A stretch of 14,939 bases of DNA from positions 1 through 14,939 of the forward strand of contig CAAEKO010000052.1 of assembly GCA_900756545.1 (NCBI GenBank). Direction: 5' to 3'. The notes beneath the pieces were generated by a model, which was not told the origin of the DNA, did not search any database, and was given only the letters and a program-made list of their open reading frames with translations. Below are positions 1-7,772 of the stretch, piece by piece. A program made the translations under genes and the position numbers. Source of the stretch: Clostridia bacterium. Lineage in GTDB: Bacteria > Bacillota > Clostridia > UBA1381. The number at the start of each line of letters is the position of its first letter. Positions within the stretch are counted from its first letter, which is position 1.

Positions 1-1
1 A

Positions 2-1693
2 CTACCCATCCGCAAAGGGCGGCTTTCCCCATTTATTCACATCGTGCAGACCTTCATAGGAATAGACGCTGTACAAAAGATCACAAAATTTTACGCTTTT
101 ACTGTTCCAGGTGTTTGAAAATTCCTTGACAACAATCAACCGTTTCTCTCCTGCTGTTTCCGGTACGACTTTTCCTTGCACACCCAACTCGGCAAAAAGG
201 ATTTTTTCACGCTGGCCGATTCCGTAAATCTCAAATTTTACAAGGATATACGAGGTTCTGTTTCCTAAAAATTCACCGTACATTTCTGCTTTTCTCTCGT
301 CTGCGCCCAGCGCTGTATGCCGGTATTCCCCGGCACGTATCATTGCGGTTTCCACTGCCGGATAATGCAGCATCCTTTTGTTTGTGCGTACCGTCAGCAC
401 GGGCGTGTCAAGCAGCAGGAAGGCCGAGCTTTCGTTATGCATAGCACGGATAGAGAAAGTCATCGTAGAATTGGCTTTTATCAGGCTTGTGTTCATATGC
501 GCTTTCTGCGCAGTCGTATCCATAACACCCAGAAGATATCCCTGTTGCAGTTGGTGAAAATTATTCAGCACCATTTCAGCATAACCGGCGTCAAAGGCGG
601 TTTTCTCTTCCGCCTGGTCAAAGGGGAGATTTTCTTCTTTTGGAAAATGCTTGTTCTGGAAATGGGTAAATAACAATGTCTTCGCCAAAGCATAATCACC
701 GTTTTTTACTGCTTCTAAAACCTCAGGAAGTTTGGTATAATCAAGCTTTCCCTCCCGTTTCCAGACGCCGTCTGAAAAAATCCCGAAAAACTCTTGATCG
801 GGCATATCCTGCGGATCAGAAAAATCCTCCTGTTTCGCTATTGTAAATGTAAAATGCTTTATTATCGTATGTATTCCGTCAGAGATTTCTGCCGTAACGC
901 CAACGGTTTTATCCCCCTCCCATGATTTCGGCCGGATCACCCGTCCGCTTTTGGTAATATATTTTTCATCCTCCGCACGGTAACAGATTTGAATATCTGG
1001 AAAACCGCTTTCTGTAAAGTTCAGGCTATGTCTTACTTTATCCTTTCCCTGATCCATGGCGGCGATCACATCATAGGTCAGCGCTTGCGCCACACTTTCT
1101 ATATCATCCTTTTCTGCTTTCAGCTGATAGTCTGGACGGCTCGTATCTATACTGTCAAAATCAACACGATCCAAGGAATATTCTAGACCGCATATTCCGA
1201 TGCTGGACTGTAAAATTGGCCCGTATGTCGGGTATCCCACTATCTCCAGACAGATTTGTCTGATTGAATCCGGGCAGTCCTCTGTTTTTACAACTGCCCT
1301 GTTGTTTATTTTTAAAACCATACCTTTTCCAAAAAAAAGCTCAAAATCATACCATTTATCAATATCATAACAATATGCGGTACTGACTCCGTCAAAGTAA
1401 ATTTCTCCGTCTTCATGAAATTCTATTTTAAAATTTTTCTCCTTTGTTTCCAAAACAATACTTTTAAAGTTGTCATATTCACAAGCAGTCGCGGAAAATG
1501 ATACTTTAAATCCTCTTTCTGCCGGACAAAATCCATCGTCGATCCGTACATAGGAAACATAGGGGTTTTCCCGGGTATATTTACGATCGCTGTGGTACGG
1601 AACGGTAACAAAAATCATCTTCGCCGTCCGTTTTGCCCACGTTATCCTTTCGCTTATTTCACAATGCATTTTCAGAGATTTTATATTTTTCAT
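2..1693 (-). CDS. LamG/Ig/DNRLRE-like multidomain protein, possibly a truncated heparinase II/III-type lyase
   Basis: The 563-residue frame starts at ATG with GGAG 7 bases upstream and ends at TAG (2-4), right at the window edge. Residues about 40-175 resemble a LamG/concanavalin-like sandwich (FKIEFHEDGEIYFDG, WYDFELFF, VLKINNRAV). Residues about 200-287 match the atrophied bacterial Ig pattern (SGRVIRPKSWEGDKTVGVTA). Residues about 313-350 (LPEVLEAVKNGDYALAKTLL) resemble the helical N-terminal part of heparinase II/III-type proteins. Residues about 405-535 resemble a DNRLRE/CBM96-type module (NRTSYILVKFEIYG, ILFAELGVQG). No lyase catalytic domain is present; in proteins of this layout it would be expected after the point where this frame stops. 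No signal peptide is visible, unlike the three neighbouring genes whose starts are seen. The protein could be a complete binding protein, the front half of a broken lyase gene, or an intracellular protein. The domain calls are pattern-based and moderate. Confidence 0.65.
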   Translation of the reverse strand: MKNIKSLKMHCEISERITWAKRTAKMIFVTVPYHSDRKYTRENPYVSYVRIDDGFCPAERGFKVSFSATACEYDNFKSIVLETKEKNFKIEFHEDGEIYFDGVSTAYCYDIDKWYDFELFFGKGMVLKINNRAVVKTEDCPDSIRQICLEIVGYPTYGPILQSSIGICGLEYSLDRVDFDSIDTSRPDYQLKAEKDDIESVAQALTYDVIAAMDQGKDKVRHSLNFTESGFPDIQICYRAEDEKYITKSGRVIRPKSWEGDKTVGVTAEISDGIHTIIKHFTFTIAKQEDFSDPQDMPDQEFFGIFSDGVWKREGKLDYTKLPEVLEAVKNGDYALAKTLLFTHFQNKHFPKEENLPFDQAEEKTAFDAGYAEMVLNNFHQLQQGYLLGVMDTTAQKAHMNTSLIKANSTMTFSIRAMHNESSAFLLLDTPVLTVRTNKRMLHYPAVETAMIRAGEYRHTALGADERKAEMYGEFLGNRTSYILVKFEIYGIGQREKILFAELGVQGKVVPETAGEKRLIVVKEFSNTWNSKSVKFCDLLYSVYSYEGLHDVNKWGKPPFADG

Positions 1694-1700
1694 CGTTATA

Positions 1701-1704
1701 CTCC
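1701..1704 (-). promoter_or_regulatory. Ribosome binding site of the 563-residue gene
   Basis: GGAG on the minus strand lies 7 bases before the ATG at 1691-1693. The frame stays open upstream to a TGA just before 1764 but contains no ATG, GTG or TTG there. This fixes the start and rules out a longer form with a signal peptide inside the intergenic region. Confidence 0.65.
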
Positions 1705-1715
1705 AAAACTGACCG

Positions 1716-1758
1716 GAGGCGGGTTCCGTGTACAGAGCATGACATCGGAAACCGCCTC
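1716..1758 (-). repeat. GC-rich hairpin between the last two genes
   Basis: Read on the minus strand, GAGGCGGTTTCC (1758-1747) pairs with GGAACCCGCCTC (1727-1716) with one mismatch in 12 bases and a 19-base loop. It lies after the stop of the 1572-residue gene and about 11 bases before the ribosome binding site of the 563-residue gene. Only a four-T run follows, interrupted by GG, so it is not a canonical intrinsic terminator. It could weakly attenuate or stabilise the transcript. Confidence 0.6.
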
Positions 1759-1779
1759 TCTCGGATCATTTTTTATTCA

Positions 1780-4700
1780 TTATCTTGTGGTTGTATAAAT
1801 CGGCTTCATTCCGTCCATAGAATCCCAAATGAAGATTTTCGTAATTCCATCGCCCTGGTACTGGGGCTTTGCAACCGTTAATGTTCCTGTTCCATCAATG
1901 TTTTTTGCATCGCCTATGACAGCCGTCTTCATACTGTTTCCTTCATAAATGGCGGCAATAACCTGTGCATTACCGGAAAACTGATTGAGTTCAACAATAT
2001 AGCTTTCCTCAGTTTCGGTTACTACAAAGGGTAAAGTGCTGTCCTTATCAAACATAACAACACCGCGTCCTGCCGTAGCAAGATAAACTCTTCCATATAC
2101 GTTCATATCACCTGCAACTTCTGCAACCGTAATCTGCAGAGATACATCTTCGTCATTGATCTGTATCCAGGTTGCGCCGTTATCATCGCTGCGGAACAAC
2201 CCATAGACGCCATCTATGCTTCCAAGTACAAATACAGCCGGAACTGCGTCGGTTAACCCCTTACCAAACGCAAATCCTTTTACGTTATTGATAATCGATT
2301 CCTCGGAAGCTTTTGTAAAGGTCGCGCCATAATCAGTACTCTTGAAAAGTCCTTTAGAATTAGAAATCCATACTTCGCCTTCTACACCCGGTTTTGCAGC
2401 AATGGTCGGAATATATACGCCACCATGTGTGATATCTGCGCCCCGCAGCAGCGCAGCATCTGTACCTGTAAAGGTTTCGCCGGCGTCATATGAGGTGTAT
2501 ACCTTTGCATTTGCAGCATCATAGATATAGAATACATTTGCGTTTACCGTATCGCTGTCGATAATATTATATCTGGTATCGGTCAGAAGTCCTGCCGGAA
2601 TATCAGAGTATGCCCAGGAATTAAAGTCAACGGAGTACATTACCGCCGCATCGGTTCCATAGGGAATGGTCACGATATTCGGAACGCCATCTGCATTTTT
2701 AACACTGGAAACCGCCAGCTTTCCTGTGCTGTATTCTGGATAGTAATCGCCATAGTGCATAGTTTTTCCGCCGTTACTTGACAGCCCGACAACCTGTTCA
2801 CCGTCTACACTGGTTGTAAAAGCGATAAAATTAGCGTCTGCATCACAGGTATCAATATCATAAACCTTGCCGAACCAGCTATAGTCTTTAAATTTCCTAT
2901 ACATTTTTGCTGCTTTGCTGTCCGTCACATCACTGCTGGCAATGATACCATAATCATAATTCGTCGTCCAGATTTTATTTGCAGACGCCGAATCCACGGG
3001 TATATTCATTGATACCATAGACAATACATCTACACCAGAAACCTTAGAAGAGAATGCATTGGAGTTTTCTACGTCTGCATTGTACCAGATCCCGACGCCG
3101 CCGTCAGTAATCCACATTTCCTTCGTGCCGCTGTTGTCAACGATAATCAAATCGCCGGTATATGCGTATATTCCCAAAAGCTGAGAGAATTTGTCCGTAA
3201 ACCAGGAGGCGGATTCAGATACATCACACGTAATGGTTTCTGCTGTAAATTCCTTTACCCAGGCTTCTTCTCCGATTTTCTTATAAATCGACGCCCCCTT
3301 TTTGCTTTCGGCCAGATAGATTACGGCCTGACCCGCTTCGTTTTCATATACATCAAAGGAACCTGCGCTTTCCAGTCCCTCGGGGGTCATATCAATCCAT
3401 TCGCCTGCGGTGCTGTCAAATTTATAGAAGCTTGCTGCCACACTGCTATTGAGCATTTCGCCTGATGACACATAAACATCATGATTAAATACCTTCAAAT
3501 TCAACGGTTTATCCGGGCTGCCTGCAAGCAGCGTCCAGGTCGTACCGTTATCTGTTGACTGGTAAACGCCGCCTGCAATATCGCTGTAGCCATATACCGC
3601 AGCATAGGCTACGGAATTACCATCTACGTCATCTACTGCCACCGACCGGATACCTGTGCAGGCATTCCCCTTATCCAGCGACGTTACAGGAAGCGTTGTC
3701 TTGGTCCAACTAGAACCTCCGTTCTTAGTCACCCACAGACCATTAATCCGCGTTCCGCTATAAATAATATTTGCATTGTTGGGATCGACTGCCAGCGCCT
3801 CTCCTGCCATTCTGTTCACTGAATTTCCGCTAAAAACTCTGCTGTCATTGGTAAAGCTGATATCCGTCCATGTCTCCCCCTTATCAGTCGACTTGTACAG
3901 AGCGTGCCCTTGCTTATACCAATAGGTACCTGCCTGCATGTAAACAACGTTTTCATCATTGGGATCAACTGCAATCGCATCAATTCCAAACATGTTGTTA
4001 TGCGGAAGCCAATCGGAAATACATGTCCATTTCCCTGTTGTCCGGTCAAAGCGGTAAGCGCCGCCCACGTCAGTTCTTGCATAACCCAGATTTGGATTTA
4101 AGGGATGGAACACGATTCCGGTTACAAATCCGCCGCCGCCTAACTGCACGTCAGAATAGCTATAGTTTTCTTTTATAATTTCTTTTTCCTCAACAGTAAC
4201 TTGAACAGCTGCGGTCAAATTTTGTTTATTAGAAAGATTTCTATAAAGTAAATCGTCTGTATTCAATGCGCCAGTCAAAGTATAAACAGCAGGAACACCT
4301 TCATTGTAGCCGCTCTTATTCCATGTGACGCCAATCCCTTTGTACTCTGTATCACCCACATAAACAGATACGCTGTCCGGCAGGGGGATATCTTCAAAAA
4401 TAGTACCCTGGGCAACACGCAATGCAGGCAATGCGCCAACCGATTCAATATCGTCAGTATCGGAAGAAATGATAAATGTTGCGAGATAATCCGTTTCCGC
4501 CGCCCCGGTTTCCGCCAGATTTGCGGCGCTTTCTACCGTATGGTCTACCCAATAAACCTTCATGAAGGTTGCGCCTTCGGAAATGCCGGAAATATCAACG
4601 CCTTCCGGCTTGATTACAGTCGCATCCTGTGTACCGCCGCCCCGCTTTACAATGGGCAGGGACGCGGAGCCGAATACCGCGCTGTTGTTTATCGCGATAC

Positions 4701-6498
4701 CTTTCTCCTCATTACCGTTTTCACCGATTGCATAGCTCACCGCGATCAAAGTACCCGCGTCTCTCAGCTTGGGAGATTGTGCATATACAGCAGCCGCATC
4801 TTCATCATAAAATGTCTCAATCGCCGCATCCGCATATTTTGAAACGCTCATATCACATAGTCCGGCATATCTGTAAGCGGATACGCTATTGTCTGCTTCT
4901 ACTTTACAAGGCATGTGCGATACAATCTTGATAAAGTCATACTGGGACACGTCAATATCAAAATATTCACAGAAATTATCGTTCATTCCTTTCACTTCAT
5001 AAAGCAGCGTCTCATTCTTCCATTGATTAATATTTTGCCGTGCGCCATCTGCATAGTTATATCCGGTAATAGCAACATAATCAGCCGCCGTTGCGGGGAC
5101 TGCCGCATTGCTGTCAATATTCGGAATTGTGAGATAGCCGGTTAATCTGTCCACCGTTTTACCGGTCATAAAGGTTGACGCCGCCTTGTAATATCCTGTT
5201 GGCACTCCGTTTGCAACAATGTAGTCTTCCTTCTGGGTTCCCGTGGCTGCCACGCCCTTATTTTTTGCAATCAGAACGCCGGGCATCGTAATATTATGCG
5301 CCGTAACATTATAGCTTTGCACATTATAATTTAAGTATAGCTCTGCATACTGCCAGTTATCGTTCAGGCCGTCAGGAAAACTGGTTTTCGTTCCATAGAA
5401 GCCGCCTGACCAATCGTTTGCCGGCAGGAATGAATTTACAGTCGTATCGGCCGTATAGAACTTCAAATCTGTAATTGCAGCTACAAAACTGCCGTTGCAT
5501 GTAGAAGTGGTTGCCGGCGTCCCGTCTGCCAAATAACGGGTGAATTGGAACTGCATTCTGCATGCCTGCGGATCTAACGGCAGTATTACCTTCTGTGCGT
5601 CCATGTCCTGATAAACGGTGAAATCATGGTAGGCTCTTGCTCCTGTTTCGGATTGGATAAAAATACGGCATACATAATACTCGCCGGTTGTATTGGTTGT
5701 CTTTGCAGTTTCGTAGCCCATATTAAATTCTACCGCGGAATACCTACCCGCCTCAAATCTAGGATATGCACTGTTGAGACTACCTGGAGATTCATAATAG
5801 ATATAGTTTCTTCCAGAATTATGCGCGTTTAGCCAAGGCGTCCAGGAATAGGGAAGCATCTGGCTAACGCCGCCTACACGCGTGGTAGCATAATTTGGCT
5901 GATCGTTTGTTACAAACTGCGCCTGTGTTGGTCTTTCAATTTTTTCAAGCGCAATCGCTTTTGCAGTGAAATCTCCGAAAACTACGTTGACCGTCTTCCC
6001 ATCGCTGACTTCAGCCTTATTCTCTTTTACCGTAAATTGTACAGAATCAAAGCCGTCCAACTCCAGGCTGATTTTTCTTGCGGAGTCGCCGCAGTTAAAG
6101 GTAATGGTATCCTCAGCCCAGTTTAGCTTAGCGCTTCCCTGCTGCTTCCATTTCGAGATGGTGACTTGCGCGCCGTCTGTTTCGGAGGCAGAGTTGGCGT
6201 CCAGTCCCAGATAAAGCTCTAATTTTTCATAATCGCCAAGATTGCTCTCAAGCTTGATTTCCTTATATGGTGTACAAACATAAGTCCGATCATCTGTAAA
6301 GCTTTTTTCTCCTTCACCATATCTGACCGCTGCTGCCGCCTTCTGCCACGCGCCGCCGGCAGTTGCCGATGCTCCCGGGATTAGCATTGCATCCTGGCTT
6401 TCCATGATCCCGCCTGATGCAAGCGCCGGATTCGGCAGCATACTCAGCGTCATGACCAAGGCTACCAATAAGGCCTGCAATTTTTTTGCATACTTCAT
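1780..6498 (-). CDS. Secreted multidomain GH74 xyloglucanase-family protein, 1572 residues
   Basis: The signal peptide covers residues 1-27, with a likely cut after ALA. Residues about 55-185 form a beta-sandwich, tentatively NPCBM-like (YEKLELYLGLD, DGAQVTIS, NVVFGDF). Residues about 186-690 contain further beta-rich segments that I do not recognise. Residues about 690-775 fit a Big_4 Ig-like domain (IPLPDSVSVYVG, VTWNKSGYNEG). The GH74 double propeller spans about 780-1480 and starts with the classical GGGGFVTGIVFHP and YARTDVGGAYRFD, placing the first catalytic Asp at 810. Asp1182, in NYDYG, is the best candidate for the second. Seven Asp-box turns are visible, such as STDKGETW and SDDNGATW. 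A C-terminal module with IFIWDSMDGMKPI closes the protein. The family hydrolyses xyloglucan, here outside the cell. No anchor is seen. AAAGGAAG lies 6 bases before the ATG. The stop TAA is followed immediately in frame by TGA. The length is well above that of a bare GH74 catalytic module. Confidence 0.88.
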   Translation of the reverse strand: MKYAKKLQALLVALVMTLSMLPNPALASGGIMESQDAMLIPGASATAGGAWQKAAAAVRYGEGEKSFTDDRTYVCTPYKEIKLESNLGDYEKLELYLGLDANSASETDGAQVTISKWKQQGSAKLNWAEDTITFNCGDSARKISLELDGFDSVQFTVKENKAEVSDGKTVNVVFGDFTAKAIALEKIERPTQAQFVTNDQPNYATTRVGGVSQMLPYSWTPWLNAHNSGRNYIYYESPGSLNSAYPRFEAGRYSAVEFNMGYETAKTTNTTGEYYVCRIFIQSETGARAYHDFTVYQDMDAQKVILPLDPQACRMQFQFTRYLADGTPATTSTCNGSFVAAITDLKFYTADTTVNSFLPANDWSGGFYGTKTSFPDGLNDNWQYAELYLNYNVQSYNVTAHNITMPGVLIAKNKGVAATGTQKEDYIVANGVPTGYYKAASTFMTGKTVDRLTGYLTIPNIDSNAAVPATAADYVAITGYNYADGARQNINQWKNETLLYEVKGMNDNFCEYFDIDVSQYDFIKIVSHMPCKVEADNSVSAYRYAGLCDMSVSKYADAAIETFYDEDAAAVYAQSPKLRDAGTLIAVSYAIGENGNEEKGIAINNSAVFGSASLPIVKRGGGTQDATVIKPEGVDISGISEGATFMKVYWVDHTVESAANLAETGAAETDYLATFIISSDTDDIESVGALPALRVAQGTIFEDIPLPDSVSVYVGDTEYKGIGVTWNKSGYNEGVPAVYTLTGALNTDDLLYRNLSNKQNLTAAVQVTVEEKEIIKENYSYSDVQLGGGGFVTGIVFHPLNPNLGYARTDVGGAYRFDRTTGKWTCISDWLPHNNMFGIDAIAVDPNDENVVYMQAGTYWYKQGHALYKSTDKGETWTDISFTNDSRVFSGNSVNRMAGEALAVDPNNANIIYSGTRINGLWVTKNGGSSWTKTTLPVTSLDKGNACTGIRSVAVDDVDGNSVAYAAVYGYSDIAGGVYQSTDNGTTWTLLAGSPDKPLNLKVFNHDVYVSSGEMLNSSVAASFYKFDSTAGEWIDMTPEGLESAGSFDVYENEAGQAVIYLAESKKGASIYKKIGEEAWVKEFTAETITCDVSESASWFTDKFSQLLGIYAYTGDLIIVDNSGTKEMWITDGGVGIWYNADVENSNAFSSKVSGVDVLSMVSMNIPVDSASANKIWTTNYDYGIIASSDVTDSKAAKMYRKFKDYSWFGKVYDIDTCDADANFIAFTTSVDGEQVVGLSSNGGKTMHYGDYYPEYSTGKLAVSSVKNADGVPNIVTIPYGTDAAVMYSVDFNSWAYSDIPAGLLTDTRYNIIDSDTVNANVFYIYDAANAKVYTSYDAGETFTGTDAALLRGADITHGGVYIPTIAAKPGVEGEVWISNSKGLFKSTDYGATFTKASEESIINNVKGFAFGKGLTDAVPAVFVLGSIDGVYGLFRSDDNGATWIQINDEDVSLQITVAEVAGDMNVYGRVYLATAGRGVVMFDKDSTLPFVVTETEESYIVELNQFSGNAQVIAAIYEGNSMKTAVIGDAKNIDGTGTLTVAKPQYQGDGITKIFIWDSMDGMKPIYTTTR

Positions 6499-6593
6499 TT
6501 TTTTCTTCCTTTCTTTATATAGTATTTATATTACTTGAAATTAAGTAATCCAGGGTTCACATTTCTAATCAATAATACATTCTATCCCTATTC
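6499..6593 (-). promoter_or_regulatory. AT-rich intergenic region with possible internal promoter or operator
   Basis: This 95-base gap is the longest in the cluster and is very AT-rich. It holds a short inverted repeat (6530-6549) and, on the minus strand, weak promoter-like strings such as TTAATT, 17 bases, then TATATA. The ribosome binding site AAAGGAAG of the 1572-residue gene lies at 6505-6512. No convincing terminator follows the upstream gene. An internal promoter is possible but not demonstrated. Confidence 0.3.
6530..6549. repeat. Short inverted repeat, 7-bp arms
   Basis: ATTACTT and AAGTAAT form perfect 7-base arms around a 6-base centre. The site could be an operator half-site pair or a weak RNA hairpin. 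It is AT-rich enough that chance occurrence is a real possibility. Confidence 0.4.
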
Positions 6594-7751
6594 TTATGCT
6601 TCCTGTTTACGCAGGCTATGCATATCGTCAAGCGCGTTCATATTAATAGGATTGTCCCATAGGAAAGCCTCAATCTCAGTATTTTCCACATCAGCCACAT
6701 TGACCTCCGCAGACAAATCCTGTTTTTGCCCCGGAAGAAGCAGACAGTTGTCATATTTTACCTGTTTAAGGACGCCGTTTACATACATCATCAGGATCAG
6801 GGTAAACTCTCTGCCGCCTTCCGTCAGATCATACTTATTTCTGACCGGGACTTTATAGCCAATTTTACCCGAAACTATATCCGAAATCTCTGTACCACCC
6901 GAAACAAATGCCCCGGCGCCAATTACGATATCGGTCGGCTCCGCAAAGGTTACCTCGAGAGCTCTGTACTCTTCACTGACGGCAAAATCACAATTATCAC
7001 AGTCGTTTCTAACATTTTCTGACATTTCGACCGTATAAGACTGATTAAATTCTACCAGCTCTGCAAAGGTTAGGGTGGCAATTTTCCCGGTTTCATCAAA
7101 TTCCACGCTTTGCACAGAGTTTTCTGCGCCATTTAAAGTAAATTCTGCCGGAGAAACATCTGTTTTCATTTTCTGTGAAAACTCTATTAACGCGGTAGAT
7201 ACTACCTTTTCGCCAACCGTAGCCACGTCAGTTTCCAAAACCTTGGCGCTGGGCGCTTTTGCTTCGTAGTTAATAAAATTCAAATCTGCTAGAATATAGG
7301 TACAGCCTTTCGTATTGAAGATAACATAAAGCTGCTCAAAATTGCCGAAAGGCAATGTGATAAACTGTGCGTCCTCGCCTCTTTTCACAGTAAATATATC
7401 CTGCTGCTGTAAGATATTCTGAGACATATCGCCGTCCTTAAATTTATTCCGAATAACTCTGACAGTGCCTTCATCCAATTCGGAGGAAGCTGCAAGCTGA
7501 AGATAGAAGCTTACCTCTTCATAATGCTCTGAAATCAGCTTTGTCTTGTTCCACTCCTGATACCCCGGGTAGCTGACAGAATTTCCGGCAAAGGTATGGG
7601 CTTCTCCGCCTATGGTTACCGTCGCGGTGGATAAATTCTGCTCCAATGCTATGTTGCCCGGCGTCTTTACCGGCTCACACGCCTGCGCCTCCCAAAGCGG
7701 AAATATACTGAGCATGGAAAGGACGGTTAATATTGCAAATAACTTTTTCAC
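6594..7751 (-). CDS. Secreted Ig-like protein sharing end domains with the 1572-residue GH74 protein
   Basis: Translation begins at GTG with a strong AAGGAG site upstream. A signal peptide is present (hydrophobic core about 4-19, likely cut after AQA at residue 24). Residues about 40-163 form a beta-rich domain with HYEEVSFYLQLAASS, which matches the pattern YEKLELYLGLDANS near the N-terminus of the 1572-residue neighbour. Residues about 166-270 look like an SbsA-type bacterial Ig-like domain (IEFSQKMKTDVSPAEFTLNG, IATLTFAE, YTVEMSENV). The C-terminal part, about 275-375, ends with IEAFLWDNPINMNAL and corresponds to the IFIWDSMDGMKPI ending of the same neighbour. No catalytic residues or anchor are recognisable. 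The product is probably a secreted binding or accessory protein acting with the two GH74-like enzymes. Cys25 follows the signal cut, but the lipobox is poor. It lies 21 bases after the 1301-residue gene and ends with TAA. Confidence 0.8.
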   Translation of the reverse strand: MKKLFAILTVLSMLSIFPLWEAQACEPVKTPGNIALEQNLSTATVTIGGEAHTFAGNSVSYPGYQEWNKTKLISEHYEEVSFYLQLAASSELDEGTVRVIRNKFKDGDMSQNILQQQDIFTVKRGEDAQFITLPFGNFEQLYVIFNTKGCTYILADLNFINYEAKAPSAKVLETDVATVGEKVVSTALIEFSQKMKTDVSPAEFTLNGAENSVQSVEFDETGKIATLTFAELVEFNQSYTVEMSENVRNDCDNCDFAVSEEYRALEVTFAEPTDIVIGAGAFVSGGTEISDIVSGKIGYKVPVRNKYDLTEGGREFTLILMMYVNGVLKQVKYDNCLLLPGQKQDLSAEVNVADVENTEIEAFLWDNPINMNALDDMHSLRKQEA

Positions 7752-7758
7752 CTTTTTT

Positions 7759-7764
7759 CTCCTT
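7759..7764 (-). promoter_or_regulatory. Ribosome binding site supporting a GTG start
   Basis: AAGGAG on the minus strand lies 7 bases before a GTG codon at 7749-7751. That GTG is directly followed by a Lys-Lys signal peptide start, so GTG is the best start for the 385-residue protein. Confidence 0.75.
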
Positions 7765-7772
7765 TCAAAGTC

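Noticed and set aside
2..4. TAG read through as an amino acid (stop codon reassignment)
   Set aside because: TAG is also the natural end of the SLH gene and the 1301-residue gene, each followed at once by a well-formed new gene start.
317..673. A 118-codon plus-strand frame
   Set aside because: It is antisense to the 563-residue gene, has no ribosome binding site of note, and its Arg/His-rich translation looks like a shadow.
1716..1758. Hairpin as a Rho-independent terminator
   Set aside because: The T-run after it is only four bases and is broken by GG, and the ribosome binding site of the next gene follows within about 11 bases.
7671..7690. Lipoprotein signal in the 385-residue protein
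   Set aside because: Cys25 follows AQA, but the preceding residues do not fit the usual L-[AS]-[GA]-C lipobox, so ordinary signal peptidase I cleavage is more likely.
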